Shown here in pieces: positions 8,308 through 19,527 of a DNA stretch of 64,000 bases (positions are counted from its first letter, which is position 1; each line of letters begins with the position of its first letter). Source of the stretch: Vibrio sp. SCSIO 43136 (GTDB lineage Bacteria > Pseudomonadota > Gammaproteobacteria > Enterobacterales > Vibrionaceae); contig NZ_CP071848.1 in assembly GCF_023716565.1 (NCBI RefSeq), forward strand, positions 2,232,001 to 2,296,000, in the 5' to 3' direction. The position numbers were made by a program, and so were the translations under genes. The notes beneath the pieces are model-generated. The model saw only the letters and a program-made list of their open reading frames with translations, was not told where the DNA came from and did not search any database.

Positions 8308-9090
8308 ATGTTCCCCTTAGTTTCATTAAAATCCGTCGGTGTTTCATTTGACGGCAATTCGGTGCTTTCCGATATCAACCTCGAGGTTTATCGAGGACAA
8401 ATCACGACACTCATCGGCCCAAATGGTGCTGGTAAGTCGACACTAGTTAAAACGATATTAGGTCTCGTCAAACATACCAGTGGTCAACTGACCAAAGAAC
8501 CTAAGTTGAAAATTGGCTATGTACCTCAAAAGCTGCGCTTGAACGATACTTTGCCTCTAACGGTTACGCGCTTTTTAAAACTTGCGGGCAAATTTAGCCA
8601 GCAAGAGCGCGAAGAAGCGTTGCGTTTAGTGGGTGCAAGCCATTTATCTGAGCACAACATGCATCGACTTTCTGGCGGGGAAACTCAGCGAATTCTCATT
8701 GCCCGTGCGCTACTTCGCCGCCCAGATTTGCTGGTATTGGATGAACCAGCGCAAGGGGTAGATGTGCAAGGCCAAATTGATCTTTACGAGCTAATCGATC
8801 ACTTACGTCACCGCTTTGATTGTGCGGTTTTGATGGTTTCCCACGACTTACATTTGGTGATGGCCAAGACGGATTTAGTCGTATGCCTTCAGCACCATAT
8901 TTGTTGTTCGGGCTCTCCTCAATCGGTCGCTGAACACCCGTCTTATCTCGAGTTGTTTGGACATCGTGCTAGAGATGTTTTTGGCGTTTACCAACATCAG
9001 CATCGTCATCACCACCACGATCTTGCTGGCCAACCTGTAGAGGGTGATGCCGGTCAATGTAATCATCAGCACCACGGACACCAGCAGTAA
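8308..9090 (+). CDS. znuC: Zinc ABC transporter ATPase ZnuC with His-rich tail
   Basis: 260-residue cytoplasmic ATPase of the zinc importer. Walker [10 protein letters not shown] is at residues 37-45, the signature LSGGETQR starts near 121, Walker B LLVLDEP is near 141 and the switch His is in MVSHDLH. From about residue 229 the C-terminus is unusually His-rich (HQHRHHHHD and then CNHQHHGH), which could bind zinc and sense the imported metal. The stop overlaps the znuB start by one base (TAATG). It is controlled from the divergent znuA/znuC region with the Zur-like box. Confidence 0.97.
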   Translation: MFPLVSLKSVGVSFDGNSVLSDINLEVYRGQITTLIGPNGAGKSTLVKTILGLVKHTSGQLTKEPKLKIGYVPQKLRLNDTLPLTVTRFLKLAGKFSQQEREEALRLVGASHLSEHNMHRLSGGETQRILIARALLRRPDLLVLDEPAQGVDVQGQIDLYELIDHLRHRFDCAVLMVSHDLHLVMAKTDLVVCLQHHICCSGSPQSVAEHPSYLELFGHRARDVFGVYQHQHRHHHHDLAGQPVEGDAGQCNHQHHGHQQ

Positions 9091-9875
9091 TGTTTGATTT
9101 TCTACTACCTTCTATCATTGCAGGCACCATCATTGCCTTGTTGACAGGGCCTCTCGGTTCATTCGTGGTTTGGCGAAAAATGGCTTATTTTGGAGATACG
9201 CTCGCACACGCTTCACTGCTTGGTATCTCTTTGGGCTTGTTACTGAACATCAATTTGTACCTAGCTTTGGTGATCTGTTGTATGGCCTTGGCGGTCATGT
9301 TGGTCACCATGCAAAAACAAAAAATTGTGGCGACCGATACCCTATTAGGTATTTTGGCCCACAGTGCTTTGTCACTTGGCTTGGTGTCTATCAGTTTTTT
9401 TGACGATGTTCGTATCGACTTGATGGCGTATCTATTTGGCGACTTGCTTGCTGTATCTCCAGATGATTTGATCTTTATTTCTGCTGGATGCCTGTTTGTA
9501 CTGGCAGCGCTCATTTTCTTTTGGCGTCCGCTACTTTCAAGCAGTGTTAACGAAGAGCTCGCGAGTATTGAAGGCATCAATACTGATTTAATGCGACTGG
9601 TTTTAATGTTACTGGTAGGCGTTGTCATTGCGGTAGGTATGAAGTTTGTTGGTGCGCTTCTAATTACATCACTGATGCTTATCCCGTCCGCTGCGGCAAG
9701 ACGTTTTGCCCGCTCTCCTGAGCAAATGGCTGTGCTTGCGGCAATCATCGGCGTGCTGTCGGTATGGTCTGGGCTCTACTTCTCGTGGAACTTCGATACA
9801 CCGGCTGGACCTTCTGTGGTGCTAAGCGCTGCCACCGTTTTCTTGCTTGCTCAGTTCAAACCCGCAAAGGCTTAA
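9090..9875 (+). CDS. znuB: Zinc ABC transporter permease ZnuB
   Basis: 261-residue inner-membrane permease of the ABC-3 (zinc/manganese) family. Several hydrophobic helices span the length, with family blocks GPLGSFVVWRKMAYFGDTLAHASLLG near the N-terminus (key residues W, R, Y, G, D, H) and VGALLITSLMLIPSAAAR later. It is translationally coupled to znuC and is the last gene of its operon, followed by a bidirectional terminator shared with sucD. Confidence 0.97.
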   Translation: MFDFLLPSIIAGTIIALLTGPLGSFVVWRKMAYFGDTLAHASLLGISLGLLLNINLYLALVICCMALAVMLVTMQKQKIVATDTLLGILAHSALSLGLVSISFFDDVRIDLMAYLFGDLLAVSPDDLIFISAGCLFVLAALIFFWRPLLSSSVNEELASIEGINTDLMRLVLMLLVGVVIAVGMKFVGALLITSLMLIPSAAARRFARSPEQMAVLAAIIGVLSVWSGLYFSWNFDTPAGPSVVLSAATVFLLAQFKPAKA

Positions 9876-9884
9876 GTCGGATAT

Positions 9885-9915
9885 AAAAAAACCGATGCAT
9901 TTGCATCGGTTTTTG
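9885..9915. terminator. Bidirectional terminator between znuB and sucD
   Basis: A 9-bp perfect stem (9891-9899/9902-9910) has an A6 run on its left side and a T5 run on its right side, so it can serve both converging genes. Confidence 0.9.
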
Positions 9916-9934
9916 TTTACTCAGTGTTAATAGC

Positions 9935-10807
9935 TTACCAGCCAGTCACTTCGCGAAGACCTTTACCAATCTCTGCTAGAGATTTCACTGTCTTAACGCC
10001 TGCCGCTTCAAGCGCTGCAAACTTGTCTTCTGCTGTGCCTTTACCACCAGAGATAATTGCACCAGCGTGACCCATACGTTTGCCTGGAGGCGCAGTAACA
10101 CCAGCAATGTAAGAAACTACTGGCTTAGTGACGTTCTCTTTAATGAACGCAGCCGCTTCTTCTTCCGCAGTACCACCGATCTCACCGATCATTACGATCG
10201 CTTCTGTCTCAGGGTCTTCTTGGAACAATTTCAAAATATCAATGAAGTTTGAACCCGGAATTGGGTCACCACCGATACCAACACAAGTTGATTGGCCAAA
10301 ACCTTCGTCTGTGGTTTGCTTAACTGCTTCATAAGTCAGCGTACCAGAACGTGAAACGATGCCCACTTTACCTTTCTTGTGGATGTGACCAGGCATGATG
10401 CCGATCTTACACTCATCAGGAGTGATAACACCTGGACAGTTAGGACCAATCATACGAGCGCCAGTCTCTTCTAGCTTCACTTTCACGTCGATCATATCCG
10501 TTGTCGGGATACCTTCAGTGATAGTTACGATAAGCTCGATACCTGCGTCGATCGCTTCTAAGATAGCGTCTTTACAGAATGGTGCTGGTACGTAAATAAC
10601 CGTCGCCGTTGCGCCAGTAGCTTCTACGGCTTCACGAACGGTGTTAAAAACCGGCAAACCTAGGTGAGTTTGACCGCCTTTACCTGGCGATACACCGCCA
10701 ACCATTTGTGTGCCATATGCGATCGCTTGCTCTGAGTGGAAAGTACCTTGACCACCGGTAAAGCCCTGACAAATAACTTTGGTTTCTTTGTTAATTAGAA
10801 CAGACAT
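9935..10807 (-). CDS. sucD: Succinyl-CoA synthetase alpha subunit
   Basis: 290-residue subunit that carries the phosphohistidine in the conversion of succinyl-CoA to succinate with nucleotide triphosphate formation. The active-site His lies in [12 protein letters not shown] near residue 246, and the CoA-binding [10 protein letters not shown] and GPNCPG blocks are present. Length equals that of the E. coli protein. The start overlaps the sucC stop by one base, so the two subunits are made together. Confidence 0.98.
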   Translation of the reverse strand: MSVLINKETKVICQGFTGGQGTFHSEQAIAYGTQMVGGVSPGKGGQTHLGLPVFNTVREAVEATGATATVIYVPAPFCKDAILEAIDAGIELIVTITEGIPTTDMIDVKVKLEETGARMIGPNCPGVITPDECKIGIMPGHIHKKGKVGIVSRSGTLTYEAVKQTTDEGFGQSTCVGIGGDPIPGSNFIDILKLFQEDPETEAIVMIGEIGGTAEEEAAAFIKENVTKPVVSYIAGVTAPPGKRMGHAGAIISGGKGTAEDKFAALEAAGVKTVKSLAEIGKGLREVTGW

Positions 10808-11973
10808 TATTTGCCCTCCGCAGCAGCAACAACTTTAAGAGCAGCATCTGTTAGCGACTCAGCTGCAATGATATCAACGTCAGAATTAGCCAGTACTTCG
10901 CGACCTAGGTCTGCGTTAGTACCTTCAAGGCGCACAACGACTGGGACTTCAACACCCACTTCTTTCACCGCACCGATGATACCTTCTGCGATCATGTCAC
11001 AGCGTACGATACCACCGAAGATGTTTACTAGAACGGCTTTCACATTAGAATCAGAAAGGATGATCTTAAATGCTTCAGCTACACGCTCTTTGGTTGCGCC
11101 GCCACCAACATCTAGGAAGTTAGCTGGCTTGCCACCGTGCAGGTTAACGATGTCCATCGTACCCATTGCTAAGCCCGCACCATTGACCATACAGCCAACG
11201 TTGCCATCAAGTGCAACGTAGTTTAGCTCCCACTGTGCTGCGTGTGCTTCGCGCTCGTCTTCCTGTGAAGGATCGTGCATTTCACGCAGTTTTGGCTGAC
11301 GGTACATTGCGTTAGAGTCAATGTTGATCTTGCCATCCAGACATAGCAGGTTGCCTTCGCCAGTAATAACCAGTGGGTTAATTTCTAGAAGCGCTAGGTC
11401 GTATTGAGAGAACATAGTGCCAAGACCTAGGAAGATCTTAACGAACTGTTTGATTTGATCGCCTTCAAGGCCCAGCTTAAATGCAAGCTCTCGACCTTGG
11501 TATGCTTGTGGACCCACTAGCGGATCGATAGCCGCTTTGTGGATAAGCTCTGGTGTCTCTTCTGCAACTTTTTCGATTTCTACGCCACCTTCGGTAGACG
11601 CCATGAAAACGATTTTGCGAGTGGCACGGTCAACAACCGCACCTAGGTATAATTCATTGGCAATGTTAGATGCTTCTTCAACAAGGATCTTAGTTACCGG
11701 CTGACCATTTGCATCTGTTTGATACGTAACTAAGTTTTTGCCAAGCCACTTTTGAGCAAACTCTTTAACACCGTCTTTAGTGTCGTGTAGTTCTACACCG
11801 CCCGCTTTACCACGGCCACCAGCGTGTACCTGACACTTCACCACTTTTTTAGCGGTAGAAATGCGCCCTGCGGCTTCAAAAGCTTCTTGAGGGGTGTCAC
11901 AAGCGTAACCTTCTGGTACTGGCAAACCGAATTCAGCGAACAGCTGCTTGGCTTGATATTCATGCAAATTCAT
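10807..11973 (-). CDS. sucC: Succinyl-CoA synthetase beta subunit
   Basis: 388-residue subunit with an N-terminal ATP-grasp fold ([26 protein letters not shown]) and a C-terminal ligase domain ([11 protein letters not shown]). It binds the nucleotide and succinate. Length is as in E. coli. It follows sucB after a 185-bp gap that contains a hairpin, so sucCD can be transcribed both from the upstream sdh-suc operon and perhaps on its own. Confidence 0.98.
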   Translation of the reverse strand: MNLHEYQAKQLFAEFGLPVPEGYACDTPQEAFEAAGRISTAKKVVKCQVHAGGRGKAGGVELHDTKDGVKEFAQKWLGKNLVTYQTDANGQPVTKILVEEASNIANELYLGAVVDRATRKIVFMASTEGGVEIEKVAEETPELIHKAAIDPLVGPQAYQGRELAFKLGLEGDQIKQFVKIFLGLGTMFSQYDLALLEINPLVITGEGNLLCLDGKINIDSNAMYRQPKLREMHDPSQEDEREAHAAQWELNYVALDGNVGCMVNGAGLAMGTMDIVNLHGGKPANFLDVGGGATKERVAEAFKIILSDSNVKAVLVNIFGGIVRCDMIAEGIIGAVKEVGVEVPVVVRLEGTNADLGREVLANSDVDIIAAESLTDAALKVVAAAEGK

Positions 11974-12121
11974 TGTGCTATTCCATTTGTTTATCCCTAA
12001 AGGGATTTATTATTTCCATCGGGTGAATCACTTTATATAACAATTCAATAGGTCGCAAAAGAACATTGTGAACAGTTATTAATCCACCACGGTTTGTAGG
12101 GGTGTTGAGCTTTACTTGAAA

Positions 12122-12153
12122 TAACGGGCCAACACATACGTGCTAGCCCGTGG
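12122..12153 (-). terminator. Weak terminator or attenuator between sucB and sucC
   Basis: An interrupted stem (12124-12129/12146-12151, with CAC/GTG inside at 12133-12135/12040-type pairing 12140-12142) follows the sucB stop on the minus strand. The downstream tract is TTATTTC, so termination is likely partial. Confidence 0.45.
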
Positions 12154-12158
12154 TTCCA

Positions 12159-13367
12159 TTACACGTCTAATAGCAGACGTGCTGGGTCTTCTAACAGTTC
12201 CTTGATAGTCACCAAGAAACCAACTGACTCACGACCATCAATCAAACGGTGGTCATAAGACAGTGCGAGGTACATCATTGGCAAGATCTCAACTTTGCCA
12301 TCCACCGCCATTGGGCGCTCTTGGATCTTATGCATTCCCAAGATTGCTGCTTGTGGTGGGTTGATGATAGGGGTCGACATTAGTGAGCCAAACACGCCGC
12401 CGTTGGTGATGGTGAAGTTACCACCAGTCAACTCTTCAACCGTGAGTTTGCCGTCACGGCCTTTAAGTGCGAGCTCTTTAATGCCTTTTTCGATTTCAGC
12501 AAGGCTCAAGCTATCTGAGTCTTTAAGCACTGGCGTTACTAGGCCACGTGGCGTAGACACTGCCATGCTGATATCAAAGTAGTTGTGGTAAACGATGTCA
12601 TCGCCGTCAATCGAAGCATTCACTTCTGGGTAGCGTTTTAGCGCTTCAGTCACAGCTTTCACGTAGAAAGACATGAAGCCTAGACGAATACCGTGCTTCT
12701 CTTCGAACAGGTCTTTGTACTGCTTACGAAGATCCATGATTGGTTTCATGTTCACTTCATTAAACGTCGTCAGCATTGCTGTGCTGTTCTTCGCTTCAAG
12801 CAAACGCTCAGCAACACGCTTACGCAGACGGGTCATAGGCACACGTTTTTGGCTACGAGCTGCGGCTGGCGCCTCAACTTGTGGTGCTTCTGTTGCTGCA
12901 GGCGCAGCTTTCGCTGCCGCTAGGTGCGCTTCAATGTCTTCACGAGTGATACGACCGCCAACACCAGTGCCCTTAACGTCGCTTGCTTTCAAGCTGTGCT
13001 CGGCCAGCAAACGGCGAACCGCAGGGCTAAGAGCATCGTTGCTCTCTTCCTCTAGCGATGCGGTATGGCGCTTATCAGGAGACGCTTCCGTGCTACCTGT
13101 CGTATCGACGGTTGGCTCACCAGCAACGGCACCTGGTTTTAGTTTAGCGATAAGCTGCTTACCAAGTACGGTCGCACCTTCTTCTTCGATGATCGCTTCT
13201 AACACACCGTCTTCCGGTGCAGGAACTTCCAGCACTACCTTGTCTGTTTCGATATCAACGAGGACTTCATCGCGTGCTACTGCTTCGCCTGGCTGCTTGT
13301 GCCATGTCGCTACTGTCGCATCAGCAACGGATTCAGGTAAATCTGGAACCAGAATTTCAATTGTCAT
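12159..13367 (-). CDS. sucB: 2-Oxoglutarate dehydrogenase E2, dihydrolipoyl succinyltransferase
   Basis: 402-residue core of the 2-oxoglutarate dehydrogenase complex. One N-terminal lipoyl domain carries the lipoylated Lys in [12 protein letters not shown] (about residue 43). An Ala/Pro/Glu-rich linker, a peripheral subunit-binding domain ([12 protein letters not shown], about 113-145), a second linker and the catalytic domain follow, with the HxxxDG motif in [10 protein letters not shown] near residue 373. It lies 28 bases after sucA. Confidence 0.98.
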   Translation of the reverse strand: MTIEILVPDLPESVADATVATWHKQPGEAVARDEVLVDIETDKVVLEVPAPEDGVLEAIIEEEGATVLGKQLIAKLKPGAVAGEPTVDTTGSTEASPDKRHTASLEEESNDALSPAVRRLLAEHSLKASDVKGTGVGGRITREDIEAHLAAAKAAPAATEAPQVEAPAAARSQKRVPMTRLRKRVAERLLEAKNSTAMLTTFNEVNMKPIMDLRKQYKDLFEEKHGIRLGFMSFYVKAVTEALKRYPEVNASIDGDDIVYHNYFDISMAVSTPRGLVTPVLKDSDSLSLAEIEKGIKELALKGRDGKLTVEELTGGNFTITNGGVFGSLMSTPIINPPQAAILGMHKIQERPMAVDGKVEILPMMYLALSYDHRLIDGRESVGFLVTIKELLEDPARLLLDV

Positions 13368-13395
13368 GTTTATCTCGTCCTTTAAGTTCTAGTTC

Positions 13396-16206
13396 TTAAT
13401 CTAGTGTCAGCGCGTCATTGACCAGCGCTTTTTGTTGTTTCAAGTGTACCGACATGTAACCTACAGCAGGTGAAGCCGATGCGGCGCGACCTGTGTAAAC
13501 CAAACTCGCACCCTGTGGAATGGCAGCTCGGAAGTTGTGCTGGCTTGAATACCAAGCACCTTGGTTTTGAGGCTCTTCCTGACACCATGCAAATTGTTTC
13601 GCATTTACATAAGGTGCGATTGCTGCTTTAACGTCTTCCAACGGGAACGGGTAAAGCTGTTCGATACGTACGATTGCTATGTCTTCGATTTCATTGCTGC
13701 GGCGCTGCTCTAGCAAGTCAAAGTAGACTTTGCCTGAACAGAACACGACGCGCTTCACTTTTGCAGGGTCCAGAGCATCAACTTCTGGAATTGCTGGTTG
13801 GAAGGTGCCTTCTGCTAACTCTTCTAACGAAGAGGTACACAGTGGGTGGCGTAGCAATGATTTAGGCGACATGACAATCAGAGGTCGACGCATAGGACGC
13901 ACAACCTGACGACGTAACATGTGGTAAACCTGAGCTGGTGTTGAAGGAACAACAACCTGCATGTTTTGTTCTGCACAAAGCTGTAGGTAACGCTCTAGAC
14001 GTGCTGATGAGTGCTCTGGGCCTTGGCCTTCATAGCCGTGAGGTAGCAGCATGGTAATACCACACATACGTGCCCATTTTTGCTCACCAGACGAGATGAA
14101 CTGGTCGATCACCACCTGCGCTCCGTTGGCGAAATCACCAAACTGAGCTTCCCAGATGGTCAAACCGCTTGGCTCTGCTGTGGCATAACCGTATTCAAAC
14201 GCTAGCACTGCCTCTTCTGACAATACTGAGTCGTATACTTCAAACGGCCCTTGTTTGTCATGAATGTTCGCCAGAGGAACGTAAGTGCTCGCATCCTCTT
14301 GGTTATGCAGTACGGAGTGACGGTGGAAGAAAGTACCACGTCCAGAATCCTGACCTGAGATACGAATGCGCTTGCTATCGTCTAGCAATGTCGCATAAGC
14401 CAGTGTTTCCGCCATGCCCCAATCCAACGCTTTTTCACCATTCATCATGGCAGTTCGATCGTTGTATAGCTTGGCTACACGGCTTTGCAGCTTATGGCTT
14501 TCTGGGAATTGACATAAACGTGAGCCCAATTGAACCAAACGTTCTTTGTCGTATTGACTATCCCAATCACAATCCCAGTCATGGCCAAGATATGGAGACC
14601 AGTCAACAGAATGCATCGCCATTGGGCGCCACTCTTTAACCACCACTTCACCGTGATCAAGCGCATCACGATATTCATTGATGTATTGAGTTGCGACCTC
14701 AATATCGAGCTCACCACGATCGATAAGCACGTCAGCATATAGCTTACGTGGGGTTGGGTGCTTCTTGATCTTTTGGTACATCAACGGCTGAGTTGCATTT
14801 GGCTCATCGGCTTCATTGTGACCATGGCGTCGGTAACAAACCAGATCAATCACTACGTCACGTTTGAAAGTGTTGCGGTAATCAAGAGCAATACGAGTGA
14901 CGAATGCAACCGCTTCTGGATCATCGGCATTAACGTGGAAGATCGGTGCCTGTACCATCTTAGCGATATCAGTACAGTACATGGTCGAGCGAGTATCACG
15001 AGGGTTTGACGTGGTGAAGCCTACTTGGTTATTCACTACGATGCGAACCGTACCACCGACATGGAAACCACGTGCTTGAGACATGTTAAACGTCTCTTGC
15101 ACCACACCTTGACCTGCGATTGCAGAGTCGCCGTGAATAGTGATTGGAAGTACCATGCTGCCGTCGCTGTCTTCAAGACGATCTTGACGAGCACGCACTG
15201 AGCCTATGACTACTGGGTTTACGATTTCTAGATGCGATGGGTTAAACGCAAGCACTAGGTGAACATCACCACCTGGTGTTGCAAAGTCTGCCGAGAAACC
15301 TTGGTGGTACTTAACATCACCCGTACCCCATGTTTCGTCATGCTTACCAGCAAACTCGTCAAACAAATCTTGTGGACGCTTACCTAGAACGTTAACCAGC
15401 ATGTTGAGACGGCCACGGTGAGCCATACCAATCACAACTTCACGCATACCGCTCTTACCAGCATGGCGAATTAGCTCTTTGGTTAATGGAATGAGTGCAT
15501 CGCCACCTTCAAGAGAGAAGCGTTTCGCTCCAGGGAACTTAGCACCAAGATAGCGCTCAAGGCCTTCTGCTGCGGTTAGCTCATCAAGGAAATTCAGTTT
15601 TTCGTCGTCACCGAAGCTTGGTTGACCGACAACAGATTCAATACGTTGCTGGATCCAACGTTTTTGTTCTGTGTTGGTCATGTGCATATATTCTGCACCA
15701 ATCGAACCACAGTAAGTCTTCTTGAGGGCTTGGTGAAGATCTTTTAGCACCATGGTCTCTTGACCAATAGCAAAAGAACCTACGTTGAAGGTCTCTTCAA
15801 GGTCATCTTCGGTGAGGGTGTGGAATGCTGGGTCCAGCTCTTCCACGGGTTTGCGTTTCCACAAACCAAGCGGGTCTAGATTCGCTGCCTGGTGGCCTCG
15901 GAATCGGTACGCATTGATAAGCTGTAATACTTTTACCTGTTTCGCATCGACATCAGGATCACTAACTTGGACATTGTAATGCTTTGTCTCTTTCGCTAAT
16001 CGACGGAAGTAATCACGGACACGAGAGTGTGGCTGATCCACTACGTCTTCTGCGTAGCGCGGCAGTCCATCAAATACTCGTTTCCACTCCTCACTTACCT
16101 GATCGGGGTCACTAAGATACAGTTCGTAGAGGTCTTCTACGTAAGTTGCATTGGCACCAGCCAAGTGTGAAGACTCGAGCCATGCCTTCATCACGCCGTT
16201 GTGCAT
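13396..16206 (-). CDS. sucA: 2-Oxoglutarate dehydrogenase E1
   Basis: 936-residue thiamine diphosphate enzyme that decarboxylates 2-oxoglutarate and passes the succinyl group to the SucB lipoyl arm. Typical blocks are the N-terminal SSHLAGANATYVEDLYE segment, RGHQAANLDPLG, GMAHRGRLNMLVNVLGK, GDSAIAGQGVVQE and the C-terminal PHGYEGQGPEHSSARLERYLQ. Length is like E. coli SucA (933). It follows sdhB by 95 bases in the same direction. Confidence 0.98.
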   Translation of the reverse strand: MHNGVMKAWLESSHLAGANATYVEDLYELYLSDPDQVSEEWKRVFDGLPRYAEDVVDQPHSRVRDYFRRLAKETKHYNVQVSDPDVDAKQVKVLQLINAYRFRGHQAANLDPLGLWKRKPVEELDPAFHTLTEDDLEETFNVGSFAIGQETMVLKDLHQALKKTYCGSIGAEYMHMTNTEQKRWIQQRIESVVGQPSFGDDEKLNFLDELTAAEGLERYLGAKFPGAKRFSLEGGDALIPLTKELIRHAGKSGMREVVIGMAHRGRLNMLVNVLGKRPQDLFDEFAGKHDETWGTGDVKYHQGFSADFATPGGDVHLVLAFNPSHLEIVNPVVIGSVRARQDRLEDSDGSMVLPITIHGDSAIAGQGVVQETFNMSQARGFHVGGTVRIVVNNQVGFTTSNPRDTRSTMYCTDIAKMVQAPIFHVNADDPEAVAFVTRIALDYRNTFKRDVVIDLVCYRRHGHNEADEPNATQPLMYQKIKKHPTPRKLYADVLIDRGELDIEVATQYINEYRDALDHGEVVVKEWRPMAMHSVDWSPYLGHDWDCDWDSQYDKERLVQLGSRLCQFPESHKLQSRVAKLYNDRTAMMNGEKALDWGMAETLAYATLLDDSKRIRISGQDSGRGTFFHRHSVLHNQEDASTYVPLANIHDKQGPFEVYDSVLSEEAVLAFEYGYATAEPSGLTIWEAQFGDFANGAQVVIDQFISSGEQKWARMCGITMLLPHGYEGQGPEHSSARLERYLQLCAEQNMQVVVPSTPAQVYHMLRRQVVRPMRRPLIVMSPKSLLRHPLCTSSLEELAEGTFQPAIPEVDALDPAKVKRVVFCSGKVYFDLLEQRRSNEIEDIAIVRIEQLYPFPLEDVKAAIAPYVNAKQFAWCQEEPQNQGAWYSSQHNFRAAIPQGASLVYTGRAASASPAVGYMSVHLKQQKALVNDALTLD

Positions 16207-16301
16207 ATTTTCCCTTAACCAGTTATTTTTATCATTACCGCCCAGTCATCCGCTGGGCATTGTTTATGCTGGCCGGGGTGGGCCAGCAATTCTTAGAGCA
16301 C

Positions 16302-17015
16302 TTATACCGAGCGATTAATCAACATCGACTTGATGTGTCCAATCGCTTTGGTCGGATTTAGTCCTTTAGGACAAACACTTACACAATTCATGATGCCATG
16401 GCAACGAAAAACGCTAAATGCATCGTCAAGATCAGATAAACGTTCATCTGTTGCACTATCACGGCTATCAATTAGCCATCGGTAAGCTGCTAGTAGGCCT
16501 GCAGGACCAATAAATTTGTCCGGGTTCCACCAGAAAGATGGGCATGAAGTGGTACAACACGCACACATGATACATTCGTACAAACCGTCCAAATGAGCAC
16601 GGTCTTCTGGCATCTGTAGGTTCTCACGCGCTGGAGGCAAGTCACCGTCACTGATCAGGTAAGGCTTCACTTTGGCGTAGTTATCGTAGAACTGAGTCAT
16701 GTCTACGATAAGATCACGCACAACAGGAAGGCCTGGCAGTGGCCGAATAACAATGGTGTCTTGGGTCATTAGGTCAGACAAAGAGGTAATACAGGCGAGG
16801 CCATTTTTACCGTTCATGTTTAGACCATCAGAGCCACATACGCCCTCACGACATGAGCGACGGAAAGAGATGCTAGGATCTTGCTCTTTCAGCAAGATCA
16901 AGGCATCCAATACCATCATGTCCGAGCCTTCTTCTACTTCCAGCGTGTAGTCCTTCATGTAAGGCTTTTTGTCTACATCTGGGTTGTAGCGATACAGAGA
17001 GAATTTCAAGTTCAT
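16302..17015 (-). CDS. sdhB: Succinate dehydrogenase iron-sulfur subunit
   Basis: 237-residue electron-transfer subunit of complex II. The [2Fe-2S] site is CREGVCGSDG, and the [4Fe-4S] and [3Fe-4S] ligands are CIMCACCTTSCPSFWW and CHGIMNCVSVCPKGLNP. It passes electrons from SdhA FAD to quinone bound by SdhCD. It begins 14 bases after the sdhA stop. Confidence 0.98.
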   Translation of the reverse strand: MNLKFSLYRYNPDVDKKPYMKDYTLEVEEGSDMMVLDALILLKEQDPSISFRRSCREGVCGSDGLNMNGKNGLACITSLSDLMTQDTIVIRPLPGLPVVRDLIVDMTQFYDNYAKVKPYLISDGDLPPARENLQMPEDRAHLDGLYECIMCACCTTSCPSFWWNPDKFIGPAGLLAAYRWLIDSRDSATDERLSDLDDAFSVFRCHGIMNCVSVCPKGLNPTKAIGHIKSMLINRSV

Positions 17016-17029
17016 TGTCTATTCCTCCC

Positions 17030-18796
17030 TTAGTAAGTACGAATTTTCGGTGGGAACGCTTCACGATGCACAGGTGTCATGTTGACGTCACGCTTAGTCA
17101 TCGCTTCCGTTTCCGGGTTGTAAATCGAGTGGCATAGCCAGTTCGCATCATCACGCTCTGGGAAGTCAAAGCGAGCGTGTGCACCGCGGCTTTCAGTACG
17201 GTAGTTTGCAGCCACTGCGGTCGCAAATGCTGTTTCCATCAGGTTGTCTAGCTCTAGACACTCAACACGTTGTGTGTTGAACTCGCTAGACTTATCCGCC
17301 AAGTGCGCATCTTTCAGACGCTCGCGAATAACCTTAAGCTCTTCAAGCCCTGTTGCCATTGCTTCACCTTCACGGAATACCGAGAAGCTGTTTTGCATAC
17401 AAGTTTGTAGGTCTTTACGGATCTGAACTGGGTCTTCACCACCAGTACTATTTTCCCAACGCATTGTACGCGCTAGAGACGCTTCGATGTCTGACTCAGT
17501 TGCTGGGCGAGCTTCTGCTTGCGCCGCCAGTGTCTCACCAAGATGTAGACCTGTCGCACGACCAAACACCACTAAGTCAAGCAGCGAGTTGCCGCCTAAG
17601 CGGTTAGCACCGTGTACCGATACTGATGCGATTTCACCACAAGCGAATAGGCCTTGAACTTCAACATCCTCGCCTGAGGCAGTTTGCGTCAGTGCTTGAC
17701 CAGAAACCTGAGTTGGAACACCACCCATCATGTAGTGACAGGTCGGGATAACTGGGATTGGCTCTTTCACTGGGTCAACGTGGGCAAAGGTGCGAGAAAG
17801 CTCACAGATGCCTGGTAGACGTGATTCAAGTACGTCTTTACCAAGGTGGTCAAGTTTCAGCTTAATGTGCGGGCCCCAAGGTCCATCACATCCACGACCT
17901 TCACGGATTTCAATCATCATTGAGCGAGCAACAACGTCACGACCTGCAAGGTCTTTAGCGTTTGGTGCATAACGCTCCATAAAGCGTTCGCCATCCTTGT
18001 TGAGTAGGTAACCACCTTCACCACGACAACCTTCAGTCACAAGCACACCTGCGCCTGCGATACCTGTTGGGTGGAACTGCCACATTTCCATGTCTTGCAT
18101 TGGTACACCAGCACGTAGAGCCATACCAACACCGTCACCGGTGTTAATGTGCGCATTGGTCGTCGATGCGTAGATACGGCCAGCACCGCCAGTTGCAAGT
18201 ACGGTTGCTTTAGATTTGAAGTAACAAATCTCACCCGTTTCCATGCAAAGTGCAGTACAACCCATGATTGCGCCGTCTTGGTTCTTCACCAAGTCCAGTG
18301 CATACCACTCAGAGAAGATCATGGTTTTGTGTTTGATGTTCTGCTGGTAAAGCGTATGAAGCAGTGCGTGACCCGTACGGTCAGCCGCTGCCGCAGTACG
18401 AGCTGCCTGCTCGCCACCAAACTCTTTAGACTGACCACCAAATGGACGCTGGTAGATTGAACCATCTTCAAAGCGCGAGAAAGGAAGACCCATTTTCTCA
18501 AGTTCAATTACCGACTCAGGGCCAGTTTTACACATGTATTCGATTGCATTTTGATCGCCAATGTAGTCCGACCCTTTTACGGTATCGTACATGTGCCATT
18601 GCCAGTTATCTTTATGCGAGTTACCGAGCGCCACTGTAATACCGCCTTGAGCAGATACCGTGTGCGAACGAGTTGGAAATACTTTAGATAGCAGAGCACA
18701 GCTTAAGCCTTGCTCTGAGATTTGAAGAGCAGCGCGCATACCAGCGCCACCAGCGCCGATTACGACGGCATCGAATTCACGAACAGGAATAGTCAC
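17030..18796 (-). CDS. sdhA: Succinate dehydrogenase flavoprotein subunit
   Basis: 588-residue catalytic subunit that oxidises succinate to fumarate. It has the Rossmann GAGGAG (about 13-18), the FAD-linking His in SHTVSAQGG (about 45), the active-site HPTGI region and the C-terminal [14 protein letters not shown]. The start is GTG ([14 protein letters not shown]), which aligns with E. coli [14 protein letters not shown]. It directly abuts the sdhD stop, so it is coupled. Confidence 0.98.
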   Translation of the reverse strand: MTIPVREFDAVVIGAGGAGMRAALQISEQGLSCALLSKVFPTRSHTVSAQGGITVALGNSHKDNWQWHMYDTVKGSDYIGDQNAIEYMCKTGPESVIELEKMGLPFSRFEDGSIYQRPFGGQSKEFGGEQAARTAAAADRTGHALLHTLYQQNIKHKTMIFSEWYALDLVKNQDGAIMGCTALCMETGEICYFKSKATVLATGGAGRIYASTTNAHINTGDGVGMALRAGVPMQDMEMWQFHPTGIAGAGVLVTEGCRGEGGYLLNKDGERFMERYAPNAKDLAGRDVVARSMMIEIREGRGCDGPWGPHIKLKLDHLGKDVLESRLPGICELSRTFAHVDPVKEPIPVIPTCHYMMGGVPTQVSGQALTQTASGEDVEVQGLFACGEIASVSVHGANRLGGNSLLDLVVFGRATGLHLGETLAAQAEARPATESDIEASLARTMRWENSTGGEDPVQIRKDLQTCMQNSFSVFREGEAMATGLEELKVIRERLKDAHLADKSSEFNTQRVECLELDNLMETAFATAVAANYRTESRGAHARFDFPERDDANWLCHSIYNPETEAMTKRDVNMTPVHREAFPPKIRTY

Positions 18797-19141
18797 TTAA
18801 GCACCCCACAACACAAATAGACCAGAGAAGAAATAGCCGATAAGAACGACAACCACTGCCAATTGCAGTGCACCACGCAGCATGGTCGGTTTAATGTAGT
18901 CGGTCAGTACCTGCCATAGGCCAATCCAGGCGTGAATCAAAATCGATACCAAAGCCACCATGGTGAACACTTTAGTAAAGGTATTTTGGAAAAAGCCTGT
19001 CCAAGATAGGTAGCTAATGTCGTTGAACGCACAGAAGCCAACGATATATACGGTGTAGAGAGTTAGGATGATCGCTGATGCGCGAATAAGGATAAAATCA
19101 TGAACGCCGTTGCGTCCAAATGAAGAAACATGCTTTACCAT
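18797..19141 (-). CDS. sdhD: Succinate dehydrogenase membrane anchor SdhD
   Basis: 114-residue membrane anchor with three predicted helices. [20 protein letters not shown] forms the first, and a heme/quinone region contains [14 protein letters not shown]. It overlaps sdhC by seven bases and abuts sdhA. Confidence 0.97.
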   Translation of the reverse strand: MVKHVSSFGRNGVHDFILIRASAIILTLYTVYIVGFCAFNDISYLSWTGFFQNTFTKVFTMVALVSILIHAWIGLWQVLTDYIKPTMLRGALQLAVVVVLIGYFFSGLFVLWGA

Positions 19142-19527
19142 ACCAATACCCCCGCCAACAGTGATAGAACTGCGGTGATAGCAAATGATACTTTCGCACT
19201 TTGCGCACCAGACTCAAGTTCTTCAAAATACCCCATATCCATTGCTAAGTGACGAAGGCCACCGACGATATGGTAGGCTAGCGCAGTCAAAATCCCCCAC
19301 AGAATGAAGGTTACAAAGAAGCCGTCGACAATGTCTGCTGCTTGTTTAAAACCTATTGGGGAAGATAGGGATAATGACAATAGCCATAACAGGATTCCTA
19401 TTGCTACAAAAGTAATCACACCTGCAACTCGGTGCAGGATCGACGCTATAGCAGTGATAGGAAAGCGAATGGTCTGTAAATCTAAATTTACTGGTCTTGA
19501 CTTTCTTTCTTTCACGGGCTTGCTCAC
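19135..19527 (-). CDS. sdhC: Succinate dehydrogenase cytochrome b556 subunit SdhC
   Basis: 130-residue membrane subunit. [19 protein letters not shown] is nearly identical to E. coli SdhC, followed by SILHRVAG (quinone-site Ser and Arg) and [14 protein letters not shown] with the heme His. The start is GTG at 19527, preceded by AAAGGAG at good spacing. It is the first gene of sdhCDAB-sucABCD and is divergent from gltA across 396 bp. Confidence 0.97.
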   Translation of the reverse strand: MSKPVKERKSRPVNLDLQTIRFPITAIASILHRVAGVITFVAIGILLWLLSLSLSSPIGFKQAADIVDGFFVTFILWGILTALAYHIVGGLRHLAMDMGYFEELESGAQSAKVSFAITAVLSLLAGVLVW

